Below, piece by piece: positions 35,331 to 42,886 of a DNA stretch of 53,422 bases. Under the pieces are notes generated by a model. That model did no database searches. It had not been told where the DNA came from and worked only from the letters and a program-made list of their open reading frames with translations. The DNA comes from Eubacterium sp. Lineage in GTDB: Bacteria; Bacillota; Clostridia; Lachnospirales; Lachnospiraceae. The position numbers were made by a program, and so were the translations under genes. The stretch covers positions 1-53,422 of the forward strand of contig JAILMQ010000246.1 in assembly GCA_024692605.1 (NCBI GenBank), written 5' to 3'. Position 1 is the first letter of the stretch; each line of letters begins with the position of its first letter.

Positions 35331-35359
35331 AACCCAAAGGGGTCTGACCCCAATGGGTT
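35331..35359 (+). repeat. 29-bp palindromic repeat, copy 4
   Basis: AACCCAAAGGGGTC-T-GACCCCAATGGGTT is the exact reverse complement of copy 3. It starts 3 nt after the coaX stop codon and ends 13 nt before the dusB start. Confidence 0.88.
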
Positions 35360-35372
35360 GATATTGAGGAAA

Positions 35373-36326
35373 ATGATAAATATGTCGGATATTTTTTCAG
35401 ATAAATTAATATTAGGACCAATGGCAGGTATTACCGACCTGCCATTTCGTATTTTGTGTAAAGAGCAGGGTGCGGATGTGATGATCACCGAAATGGTATC
35501 TGCAAAGGGTCTCATGTATGGAAGTAAAAAGACAGAGATTCTTCTGAAGACGGATCCCAAGGAAAGTCCTGTGGGACTTCAGCTTTTTGGAAGTGACCCG
35601 GATATTCTGGCAGGGGAGGCTGCGAAGCTTACCGGCCGAGGTTTTGATTTTATTGATATCAACATGGGCTGTCCGGTTCCGAAGATAGTTAATAATGGTG
35701 AGGGCTCCGCGCTGATGAAGAACCCTGAACTGGTGGAAAAAATCGTGAAGGCGGTTTCTGATGCTATTAGTATACCTGTGACTGTTAAAATCAGGGCAGG
35801 CTTTACGAAAGACACCATAAATGCCCCCGAGGTTGCGGCCGCCGCCGAAAGTGGTGGAGCAGCTGCAGTGGCTGTTCACGCAAGAACCAGAGAAGAATAC
35901 TATTCCGGCAAAGCGGACTGGTCTGTTATAAGAAATGTAAAACAGACGGTTAGTATTCCTGTAATAGGAAATGGGGACGTCAGGTCTGTTGAGGATTACA
36001 TCAGAATGAAGGAAGAAACAGGCTGTGACAGTGTAATGATTGCAAGAGCAGCAAAGGGTAATCCCTGGATATTCCATGAAATAAAGGAAGGACTGAAGGG
36101 TAATAAGATAGAAAAACCTTCTATAGAAGAAAAACGTGAGATGATGATAAGGCACATCAATCTCATGGTTGAGGAAAAGGGCGAATATATAGGTGTAAGA
36201 GAGATGAGAAAACATTTTGCATGGTACACCGAAGGTATATATAATGCTGCAAAGATCAGAAGAAGAGCCAGTGAGATAGAAAAGACTGAGGAACTTCTGG
36301 AACTTGTGAACATTATCGGAACTTGA
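35373..36326 (+). CDS. dusB: tRNA-dihydrouridine synthase (DusB family)
   Basis: The flavoprotein reduces specific uridines in the tRNA D-loop. Motifs: GPMAGITDLPFRIL near the N terminus, catalytic Cys in NMGCPVPKIV, VKIRAGF, HARTREEYYSGKADW and the FMN-phosphate loop region GNGDV. The TTG of the ORF track at 35358 overlaps the repeat; ATG 35373 (GAGGA just upstream, short spacing) or ATG 35382 is likelier, giving 317 or 314 residues. It is co-directional with coaX. Confidence 0.94.
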   Translation: MINMSDIFSDKLILGPMAGITDLPFRILCKEQGADVMITEMVSAKGLMYGSKKTEILLKTDPKESPVGLQLFGSDPDILAGEAAKLTGRGFDFIDINMGCPVPKIVNNGEGSALMKNPELVEKIVKAVSDAISIPVTVKIRAGFTKDTINAPEVAAAAESGGAAAVAVHARTREEYYSGKADWSVIRNVKQTVSIPVIGNGDVRSVEDYIRMKEETGCDSVMIARAAKGNPWIFHEIKEGLKGNKIEKPSIEEKREMMIRHINLMVEEKGEYIGVREMRKHFAWYTEGIYNAAKIRRRASEIEKTEELLELVNIIGT

Positions 36327-36348
36327 GGTGCAGGGAGGGTACAGAAAC

Positions 36349-36377
36349 TTGACCGAACAGGGTTAAGGTGTTATAGT
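36349..36377 (+). promoter_or_regulatory. Promoter for the 3D-SGNH gene and thrC
   Basis: TTGACC, a 17-nt spacer and TATAGT, ending 34 nt before the TTG start of the next gene. Confidence 0.75.
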
Positions 36378-36411
36378 TCACTTGTAAAAAATTGCGCTAG
36401 GAGATGTTTAC

Positions 36412-37710
36412 TTGAAAAAAATATTAGAATTTATTAAAGCAAAATTTAAAATCGGTTTATCAATAGTGGTTGTAGCAGCTCTTGTTATGGCCTGCTTTTC
36501 TTCTGTAATGAAGGAACAGCGGAAGGTCACAAAGGACAAAGGACGAGTGGTTTCCATTACCCCTCTTTATGAAGAGCCGGCTATGGTTCCTTTGTATGCC
36601 CGAACACCATATGAAGCACTGGACCTTACCCTTGAGGCAAAGGATTCCTCCGGTTTTATAAATGATGGTGTAGGAGCTTATGAGGATACATCACTTACTG
36701 AAAGACAGAAGAAGGATAAGGAAGCTCTTGAGAAACTCCTTGCAGAGAATCTGGAGAATCAGAGTGAAGAGGAATCCATCGGTGATGCCGCTAAAAAACG
36801 TAGATCTAAATACAAGCTTAATTCCATGAATAATATAAACACTAATACAACTGTGTCAGTATCCGCCAATGGTGCTGTATACGCTGATGCATCAAGTGGT
36901 TCATATCTTGGTAAATTTATTCTTACAGGTTACTGTCCTTGCGTAATTTGTTGCGGTAAGACCAACGGAATAACAGCCAGCGGCAGAAAGGCTATGCCGA
37001 ACCATACCATAGCTGCTGATAAGAGATTTGCCTTCGGAACACAGATGATAATCAACGGACAGGTTTATACTGTAGATGACCGAGGTGGTGCTATCGTGGG
37101 AAATCATATAGATATATATTTCAATACACATGCTGAGGCACTTGCATTTGGAAAGAGGACGGGAGATGTTTACCTTTATACAGGTCAGAATGCTCCTCAA
37201 GTTGCAAGTAATGATGATAATTCAGACACTACACCTTCCGGAGATACAAGTTCAGTAACTCTTATCGGAGATTCACTTACTGTAGGATGTACAAGTGCAT
37301 TCCAGGCACTTTGTCCTAAGGCTGTGATCGATGGTAAAGTAGGTAGACAGATGTCAGCGGGCGCTGGAATCGTATCAACCATGAAGAGTTCCGGAACTCT
37401 GGGTAATACTGTTATCATTGAGCTCGGAACCAACGGACCATTCACACAGGCGGATGGCCAGAAACTCATAGACAGTATTGGAAGTGATAAGAAGATTTAC
37501 TGGATGAATACATATGGACCGAGTCTTAGCTGGTATAGTCAGGTTAATTCCACCATTTCAGCAATATGCTCGGCAAACAGTAATGTGTCGCTGATCAACT
37601 GGGAGAGCATAGGACTTTCTCATCCGGAATATTTCAGCGGTGACGGAGTACATCTGACAAGCGCAGGTTATCAGGCCTTCGCAAAGGCGATGTATGATGC
37701 AATTAAATAG
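36412..37710 (+). CDS. Exported cell-wall protein: 3D (RlpA-like) domain fused to SGNH hydrolase domain
   Basis: The 432-residue protein has an N-terminal membrane anchor (about 13-30) and a low-complexity linker. A 3D domain follows (about 165-262; GKFILTGYCPCVICCGKTNG, with the Asp triad in VDDRGGAIVGNHIDIYF), known from lytic transglycosylase-like wall enzymes. The C-terminal SGNH domain (about 280-432) has VTLIGDSLTVG, ELGTNG and the GDGVHLTSAGY Asp/His pair, like the C-terminal domain of OatA-type peptidoglycan O-acetyltransferases. It probably modifies peptidoglycan outside the cell. The start is TTG 36412 behind TAGGAGATG. thrC follows after 25 nt. Confidence 0.88.
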   Translation: MKKILEFIKAKFKIGLSIVVVAALVMACFSSVMKEQRKVTKDKGRVVSITPLYEEPAMVPLYARTPYEALDLTLEAKDSSGFINDGVGAYEDTSLTERQKKDKEALEKLLAENLENQSEEESIGDAAKKRRSKYKLNSMNNINTNTTVSVSANGAVYADASSGSYLGKFILTGYCPCVICCGKTNGITASGRKAMPNHTIAADKRFAFGTQMIINGQVYTVDDRGGAIVGNHIDIYFNTHAEALAFGKRTGDVYLYTGQNAPQVASNDDNSDTTPSGDTSSVTLIGDSLTVGCTSAFQALCPKAVIDGKVGRQMSAGAGIVSTMKSSGTLGNTVIIELGTNGPFTQADGQKLIDSIGSDKKIYWMNTYGPSLSWYSQVNSTISAICSANSNVSLINWESIGLSHPEYFSGDGVHLTSAGYQAFAKAMYDAIK

Positions 37711-37735
37711 ATAATTATAAGAAAGAGGTCATAGA

Positions 37736-39223
37736 ATGGAAGTTTTATACAGAAGTACAAGAAATGCAGAAGAAACAGCAACTGCCAGCCAGGCAATACT
37801 TAAGGGACTGGCTAATGAAGGCGGACTTTTCGTTCCCGACGAAATCCCTGAGATGGATGTGTCTCTGGAAGCTCTGGCAGACATGAGCTATCAGGAAGTT
37901 GCTTACGAAGTAATGAGCCGCATGCTTACTGATTTTACAGAGGATGAACTGAAGGCATGTATAAGTGGTGCCTATGATACTAATTTTGATACAGATCTCA
38001 TTGCCCCTGTAAAGTATCATCACGGTGCATTTATTCTGGAACTTTTCCATGGAAAAACAATCGCTTTTAAAGATATGGCGCTTTCAATTCTTCCTTACCT
38101 GCTTACAACTGCAGCAAAGAAGAATAATATAGATAAAGAGATAGTGATTCTTACAGCAACCTCAGGTGATACAGGAAAGGCTGCACTGGCAGGTTTTGCT
38201 GATGTTCCGGGAACAAGAATCGCAGTATTCTATCCAAAGAACGGTGTAAGTCCTATTCAGGAGAAGCAGATGGTTACTGAAAAGGGTAAGAATACATTTG
38301 TCGCAGGAATCACAGGTAACTTTGATGATGCACAGACCGGTGTAAAGAAAATGTTTGCTGATAAGGAGCTTAACAAATACCTTGATGAAAAGGGATTCCA
38401 GTTCTCATCAGCCAATTCCATCAATATAGGACGACTTGTTCCTCAGATGGTTTATTATGTTTATGCTTATTCAAGACTTGTAAAGGCAGGAACCATCTCT
38501 GCAGGAGATGAGATAAATGTAGTCGTTCCTACAGGTAACTTCGGAAATATCCTTGCTGCATACTATGCATCACTTATGGGACTCCCAATTAAGAAGTTTA
38601 TCTGTGCATCCAACGAGAACAAGGTTCTCTATGATTTCTTCACAACTGGTGAGTATGACAGAAACAGAGAATTTATTCTTACAACATCACCTTCAATGGA
38701 TATTCTCATTTCCAGCAACCTTGAAAGACTGATTTACAGAATTGCGGGAAATGATGCTGAGAAGAATACAGAACTCATGAAGAGTCTGAATGAGACAGGT
38801 AAGTACGAGATAACAGACGAGATGAAGAAAAACCTGTATCAGTTCTATGGGAACTTTGCAGATTCAGAGGAAGTATCCGAGATAATCCGTAAAATGTATG
38901 ACGAGGACGGATATATTATAGATACTCATACTGCTGTTGCCGTTTCAGTTTACGACAAGTACAAGGTTGATACTCAGGACGAGACACCTACAGTAATAGC
39001 TTCCACAGCAAGTCCATATAAATTCACAAGAAGCGTAATGACTGCAATCGATAAAACCATGGAAGCAAAGGGCGATTTCGAGCTTGTGGATGAGCTGGAG
39101 AAATTATCCCAGGTTAGAATCCCAAGAGCAGTGGAAGAAATAAGAACAGCACCGGTTGTTCACGATACAGTCTGCGAAAAAGAAGAAATGGAAGCAGTAG
39201 TAAAGAAATTCCTTGGAATATAG
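37736..39223 (+). CDS. thrC: Threonine synthase
   Basis: ThrC converts O-phosphohomoserine to threonine with PLP. The 495-residue protein is of the longer bacterial/fungal type: YRSTRN near the N terminus, the PLP lysine in TIAFKDMALSILP, the SGDTGKAALAGF phosphate loop and VVPTGNFGNILAAYYA. GAGGT precedes the ATG. It sits 25 nt after the cell-wall gene and is probably co-transcribed, although the functions are unrelated. No threonine leader or T-box is seen. Confidence 0.96.
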   Translation: MEVLYRSTRNAEETATASQAILKGLANEGGLFVPDEIPEMDVSLEALADMSYQEVAYEVMSRMLTDFTEDELKACISGAYDTNFDTDLIAPVKYHHGAFILELFHGKTIAFKDMALSILPYLLTTAAKKNNIDKEIVILTATSGDTGKAALAGFADVPGTRIAVFYPKNGVSPIQEKQMVTEKGKNTFVAGITGNFDDAQTGVKKMFADKELNKYLDEKGFQFSSANSINIGRLVPQMVYYVYAYSRLVKAGTISAGDEINVVVPTGNFGNILAAYYASLMGLPIKKFICASNENKVLYDFFTTGEYDRNREFILTTSPSMDILISSNLERLIYRIAGNDAEKNTELMKSLNETGKYEITDEMKKNLYQFYGNFADSEEVSEIIRKMYDEDGYIIDTHTAVAVSVYDKYKVDTQDETPTVIASTASPYKFTRSVMTAIDKTMEAKGDFELVDELEKLSQVRIPRAVEEIRTAPVVHDTVCEKEEMEAVVKKFLGI

Positions 39224-39253
39224 TTAAAATCCCAAGAGAATTAAATAAGAGAA

Positions 39254-39259
39254 TATAAT
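39254..39259 (+). promoter_or_regulatory. -10 element for the que operon leader
   Basis: A perfect TATAAT lies 31 nt after thrC and about 18 nt before the candidate aptamer. No convincing -35 is visible at 16-18 nt spacing. Confidence 0.45.
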
Positions 39260-39276
39260 CAGATAAATTAATAAAC

Positions 39277-39315
39277 AGTAGTTCGCTAGTGCCATCCTAC
39301 TATAAAAATACCAGG
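39277..39315 (+). ncRNA. Candidate preQ1-I-type riboswitch aptamer ahead of queD
   Basis: The layout matches small preQ1-I aptamers: a 5-bp P1 (AGTAG / CTACT), a loop starting TTC as in the family, then an A-rich tail ATAAAAATACCAGG in the position of the usual ATAAAAAACTAA. The genes downstream make the queuosine precursor preQ0, the typical target. Odd points: the loop is 15 nt (usually 11-12) and the canonical CTA of the tail, which pairs back to the loop, is changed; GGACT of the tail can pair with AGTGCC of the loop instead. It may be a variant class. Confidence 0.55.
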
Positions 39316-39318
39316 ACT

Positions 39319-39348
39319 TTAAGGGTGTGGTATTACTGCGCCCTTTTA
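39319..39348 (+). terminator. Attenuator terminator of the que leader
   Basis: AAGGGTG / CGCCCTT (one wobble) with an 11-nt loop and TTTTAAT. A competing hairpin AATACCA (39307-39313) / TGGTATT (39328-39334), a perfect 7-bp match, would hold the 5' arm in its loop and act as antiterminator. Confidence 0.7.
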
Positions 39349-39367
39349 ATATGTACCACGTATAATC

Positions 39368-39396
39368 AACCCACAGGGGTCTGACCCCAATGGGTT
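39368..39396 (+). repeat. 29-bp palindromic repeat, copy 5
   Basis: AACCCACAGGGGTC-T-GACCCCAATGGGTT differs from copy 4 at one base. It lies between the que leader terminator and the queD ribosome binding site, not next to a stop codon. Confidence 0.85.
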
Positions 39397-39418
39397 GGTT
39401 GCGGCGAGAGGAGAGAAA

Positions 39419-39838
39419 ATGTTTGTAATAAGTACGAGTTCGGAATTCAATAGTGCGCATTTTTTGAAGGATTATGAGGGAAGATGCGCAAATATTCATG
39501 GACATAAATGGGAAGTGATAATTGAGATTGAATCTGAGGAGATTCAGCAGGAGGGTCAGTGCCGCGGCATGATTGTTGATTTTAATCAGCTGAAGGGCGA
39601 CCTTTTTGAGGAGACTAACAGGCTGGATCATACGCTGATCATTGAGAAGGGAAGTCTGAAGGAAGCAACAATGGCCGCCATGAAGGATGAGGGCTTTGTG
39701 ATAACGGAGCTGGATTTCAGACCGACTGCAGAGAATCTGGCTAAATACTTCTTTGATATTATGTCAATCAAAGGCTATAATGTAAGAAAGGTAGGAGTTT
39801 ATGAGACTCCTAAGAATCAGGCCATATATGAAAAATAA
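39419..39838 (+). CDS. queD: 6-carboxy-5,6,7,8-tetrahydropterin synthase
   Basis: QueD makes 6-carboxytetrahydropterin from dihydroneopterin triphosphate, the second step to preQ0. The 139-residue protein has the zinc His set (SAHFL, HGHKW), the catalytic Cys in GRCANIHGH and LDHTLI near the middle. ATG 39419 behind GAGAGGAG is preferred to TTG 39395, which lies in the palindrome. The next gene, queE, overlaps its end. Confidence 0.96.
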   Translation: MFVISTSSEFNSAHFLKDYEGRCANIHGHKWEVIIEIESEEIQQEGQCRGMIVDFNQLKGDLFEETNRLDHTLIIEKGSLKEATMAAMKDEGFVITELDFRPTAENLAKYFFDIMSIKGYNVRKVGVYETPKNQAIYEK

Positions 39839-40526
39839 TACAGATACTTACAAGGTTGCTGAGAAGTTTGTCAGCATCAATGGTGAGTCCCGGCTGGCAG
39901 GGGAGCTTGCGGTCTTTATAAGACTTCTTGGCTGCAATCTCAACTGTTCATATTGTGACACAGCCTGGGCCATACCCGGGGACGGACCCTGCGAGCTCAT
40001 GAACCTTGATGAGATAATAGAATATGTGGAAGGCACCGGTGTAAAAAATGTAACTATCACCGGAGGTGAGCCCCTGCTCCAGCCCGGCCTCGAGAATCTT
40101 ATCCTGGAACTGATATCCGGAAATCATAAGGTGGAGATCGAGACCAACGGAGCAATCAGTATCAAAGGGCTGCGGGAGATTGCGGATAATTACAGCCTCA
40201 CGTCTCAGCTGTCGGTGACACTGGATTATAAATGTCAAACCAGCGGCATGGAAGAATTCATGCTCCCCGAGAATTATGATTATCTGAGGAAGTACGATAC
40301 TGTAAAGTTTGTGGTGGGAGACAGAACGGACCTGGAAAGAGCAAAAGAGATAATAGAAAGATACCGGCTGGTGGAGCGGGAGATAGCAGTTTATCTCAGT
40401 CCGGTTTTCGGCAGCATTGCTTCTGCAGAAATCGTAGAGTATATGATAGAGCATAAGATGAACGGCGTAAGAAACCAGCTGCAGCAGCATAAATTCATAT
40501 GGGACCCCAATAAACGGGGAGTATAA
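39828..40526 (+). CDS. queE: 7-carboxy-7-deazaguanine synthase (radical SAM)
   Basis: QueE contracts the pterin ring to 7-carboxy-7-deazaguanine using SAM and a 4Fe-4S cluster. The cluster motif CNLNCSYC (Cx3Cx2C) and the GGEPLLQPG glycine-rich motif are intact. ATG 39828 overlaps the queD stop by 11 nt and gives the family-like start; ATG 39801 (AGGAG upstream, inside queD) is an alternative adding 9 residues. It is the second gene of the que operon. Confidence 0.95.
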   Translation: MKNNTDTYKVAEKFVSINGESRLAGELAVFIRLLGCNLNCSYCDTAWAIPGDGPCELMNLDEIIEYVEGTGVKNVTITGGEPLLQPGLENLILELISGNHKVEIETNGAISIKGLREIADNYSLTSQLSVTLDYKCQTSGMEEFMLPENYDYLRKYDTVKFVVGDRTDLERAKEIIERYRLVEREIAVYLSPVFGSIASAEIVEYMIEHKMNGVRNQLQQHKFIWDPNKRGV

Positions 40527-40574
40527 TAAAAATTAATATATATTTAATAATCAAAAAAGGAAAATGGTGATAAA

Positions 40575-41177
40575 ATGGCAGTAGATCAGGAAAAAGTAAG
40601 AGAACATATCAGAGGACTTCTGGAGGCAATAGGTGAAGATCCGGACAGAGACGGACTTAAGGAGACTCCCGACAGAGTAGCCCGCATGTACAGCGAGATA
40701 TTCGAGGGAATCCAGTACACCAATGACGAGATAGCGCAGATGTTTAACAAATCCTTCGATGCCCCGGTAAATGGCGACATGGTGCTGGTAAAGGATATTG
40801 AAATCTTCAGTTACTGTGAACATCATATGGCCCTTATGTACGATATGAAGGTGGCAGTTGCGTATATCCCAAGAGACAAGGTAATCGGTCTCAGCAAGAT
40901 CGCAAGAATAGCTGATATGGTGGGAAAGCGTCTTCAGCTTCAGGAGCGTATCGGAAGTGACATCGCATACATTATGGAAAAGGCCACTGAGTCTCCGGAC
41001 GTGGCAGTTATAATCACAGGAAAGCATAGCTGCATGACTGCCAGAGGAATCAAGAACGATACTTCAGTTACATTTACCACAACCTTCAGAGGTGCTTTTT
41101 CTACTGACAGAGATCTGCAGGACAGAGTGCTCAGGCTGATTGAATTCGGAAACAACAAGCATTTGGGAAATGTATAA
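40575..41177 (+). CDS. folE: GTP cyclohydrolase I
   Basis: FolE converts GTP to dihydroneopterin triphosphate, the substrate of QueD and of folate synthesis. The 200-residue protein has the zinc/catalytic motifs [18 protein letters not shown] and KHSCMTARG, all in type IA form. GGTGA precedes the ATG. Being inside the que operon, this copy probably serves preQ0 synthesis first. Confidence 0.97.
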   Translation: MAVDQEKVREHIRGLLEAIGEDPDRDGLKETPDRVARMYSEIFEGIQYTNDEIAQMFNKSFDAPVNGDMVLVKDIEIFSYCEHHMALMYDMKVAVAYIPRDKVIGLSKIARIADMVGKRLQLQERIGSDIAYIMEKATESPDVAVIITGKHSCMTARGIKNDTSVTFTTTFRGAFSTDRDLQDRVLRLIEFGNNKHLGNV

Positions 41178-41228
41178 GCTCCGTTAATTTATATATAGAA
41201 AGACAAGAACGAAGAGGTAAATAAAACC

Positions 41229-41891
41229 ATGAAAAATAAAGAAGAAGCAGTAGTTGTATTCAGCGGCGGACAGGACAGCACCACATGTCTTGCCTGGGCA
41301 ATAAAAAAATATAAAAAAGTTTATGCAGTTTCCTTTGACTATGGCCAGAGACATAAAAAAGAGCTGGAATGTGCTGCCTCCATTGCTAAAAAGATGGGAG
41401 TGGAGCAGGTAGTTCTGAATCTGAAAGAGTTAAATGCACTGGCTCCGAATTCGCTTACAAGAGATGATATCGAAGTGGATAAGGAAGCTCCGGAGGAGGG
41501 AACACCGAACTCCTTCGTAGAGGGAAGAAATCTTCTGTTCCTTACCTATGCCGCAATCTTTGCCAAGACCCACGGAGTTACAGATGTGATAACCGGCGTA
41601 TCCCAGAGTGATTTTTCAGGTTACCCGGACTGCAGGGACATATTTATTAAGTCCCTGAACACTACCCTGAATCTGGCAATGGATTATGAATTCGATCTTA
41701 TAACACCACTGATGTGGATAAACAAAGAAGAAACCTGGGAAATGGCAGATAAGCTGGGAGTTTTTGACCTGGTAAGAAATGAGACACTTACCTGCTACAA
41801 TGGTATAATAGGAGACGGATGCGGTGACTGCCCATCCTGTAAGCTCAGAAAACGAGGATTAGATAATTATCTAAAAAGACGCAATGCATAG
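41229..41891 (+). CDS. queC: 7-cyano-7-deazaguanine (preQ0) synthase
   Basis: QueC turns 7-carboxy-7-deazaguanine into preQ0 with ammonia and ATP. The 220-residue PP-loop enzyme has [11 protein letters not shown] at the N terminus and the C-terminal zinc site [13 protein letters not shown]. It completes the set FolE-QueD-QueE-QueC, enough for GTP to preQ0. QueF, Tgt and QueA are not in the window. Confidence 0.96.
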   Translation: MKNKEEAVVVFSGGQDSTTCLAWAIKKYKKVYAVSFDYGQRHKKELECAASIAKKMGVEQVVLNLKELNALAPNSLTRDDIEVDKEAPEEGTPNSFVEGRNLLFLTYAAIFAKTHGVTDVITGVSQSDFSGYPDCRDIFIKSLNTTLNLAMDYEFDLITPLMWINKEETWEMADKLGVFDLVRNETLTCYNGIIGDGCGDCPSCKLRKRGLDNYLKRRNA

Positions 41892-41906
41892 GAGGGTTTT
41901 CCTGAT

Positions 41907-42824
41907 ATGAAGAAACTTCTTTTTGTAGTAAACCCCAAGGCAGGGAGAAATGTAATCAAAGCCGACCTTATCAACATAGTTGAGATTTTTTCGGATGCAG
42001 GTTACAGCGTTGAAGTATATCCCACAAAGGGGCAGACAGAAACAGAGGAATATCTGTATAAGAACGCTGCAAAGTTCGATCTGGTAGTATGTGCCGGAGG
42101 TGACGGAACACTGGACAATACAGTTGGAGGAATAATGATGCTTGAAAAGAATCTGAAGCGTCGTATTCATCTTGGTTATATTCCATGTGGCAGCACCAAT
42201 GATTATGCCAGAAGTTTAAAAATGAGTCTGGATCCAATTCAGGCTGCAAAGGACATAATGGAAGGTGAGATCTGTCATGTTGACGTAGGAAGACTTGAAG
42301 ATACATTCTTCATATATGTTGCTGCATTTGGACCATTTACCGATATATCATATTCAACCCCACAGAATCTGAAAAATGCACTTGGTCATGCGGCATATGT
42401 TCTTGAGGCAGGAAAGACTCTTTTTAACATGAAGAGTTATAAAATGACCATATGGTTCGATGGGGAAATGGTTGATGGCGAATTCCTATACGGACAGATA
42501 ACCAACTCCCTTTCAATCGGTGGCTTCAATAACATCGGAACAAAGGATATGTCCTTCTCTGACGGACTTTTTGAAACGGTACTTGTGAAGAATCCGGAGA
42601 CACCTGTGGAGTTTCAGCGAATCATTACTTCACTTTTGACGGATGATCTGACGGATGACATGATAGTTTTCAGAAAATCCTCCAGAGTTGTAATTAAAAG
42701 TGAGGAGGAAATCCCTTGGACTGTGGACGGAGAATATGGCGGAAGTTTCAAGACTTCCAGAGTTTCCAATATACAGAAAGCAGTCTCGATTATTCTCAAG
42801 GACAAGAGACCGGTTCTTTCATGA
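41907..42824 (+). CDS. Diacylglycerol kinase family lipid kinase
   Basis: The 305-residue cytoplasmic protein has the DAGK catalytic fold: FVVNPKAGRN at the N terminus, the nucleotide motif CAGGDGTLDN and PCGSTNDYARSL. Homologues (DgkB, YegS) phosphorylate diacylglycerol or related lipids. AGGAGGG lies 10 nt before the ATG, only 15 nt after queC, so it may be the last gene of the que transcript. The next promoter overlaps its stop codon. Confidence 0.9.
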   Translation: MKKLLFVVNPKAGRNVIKADLINIVEIFSDAGYSVEVYPTKGQTETEEYLYKNAAKFDLVVCAGGDGTLDNTVGGIMMLEKNLKRRIHLGYIPCGSTNDYARSLKMSLDPIQAAKDIMEGEICHVDVGRLEDTFFIYVAAFGPFTDISYSTPQNLKNALGHAAYVLEAGKTLFNMKSYKMTIWFDGEMVDGEFLYGQITNSLSIGGFNNIGTKDMSFSDGLFETVLVKNPETPVEFQRIITSLLTDDLTDDMIVFRKSSRVVIKSEEEIPWTVDGEYGGSFKTSRVSNIQKAVSIILKDKRPVLS

Positions 42825-42853
42825 TTGAAAACTGAGTACTTTTGTTTTATAAT
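42825..42853 (+). promoter_or_regulatory. Promoter of the polysaccharide gene set
   Basis: TTGAAA, a 17-nt spacer and a perfect TATAAT, starting just after the stop codon of the lipid kinase gene and ending 33 nt before the next start codon. Confidence 0.85.
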
Positions 42854-42886
42854 GCATTTATCTATGTGCAATTAAGGGAAGAGATT

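Noticed and set aside
35412-36215. 267-residue minus-strand ORF
   Set aside because: Antisense shadow inside dusB, with unlikely composition (rich in Cys, His, Phe and Tyr).
33267-39396. 29-bp repeats as a CRISPR array
   Set aside because: The length fits a CRISPR repeat, but copies are in both orientations, kilobases apart, lie at gene ends, and no cas genes are present.
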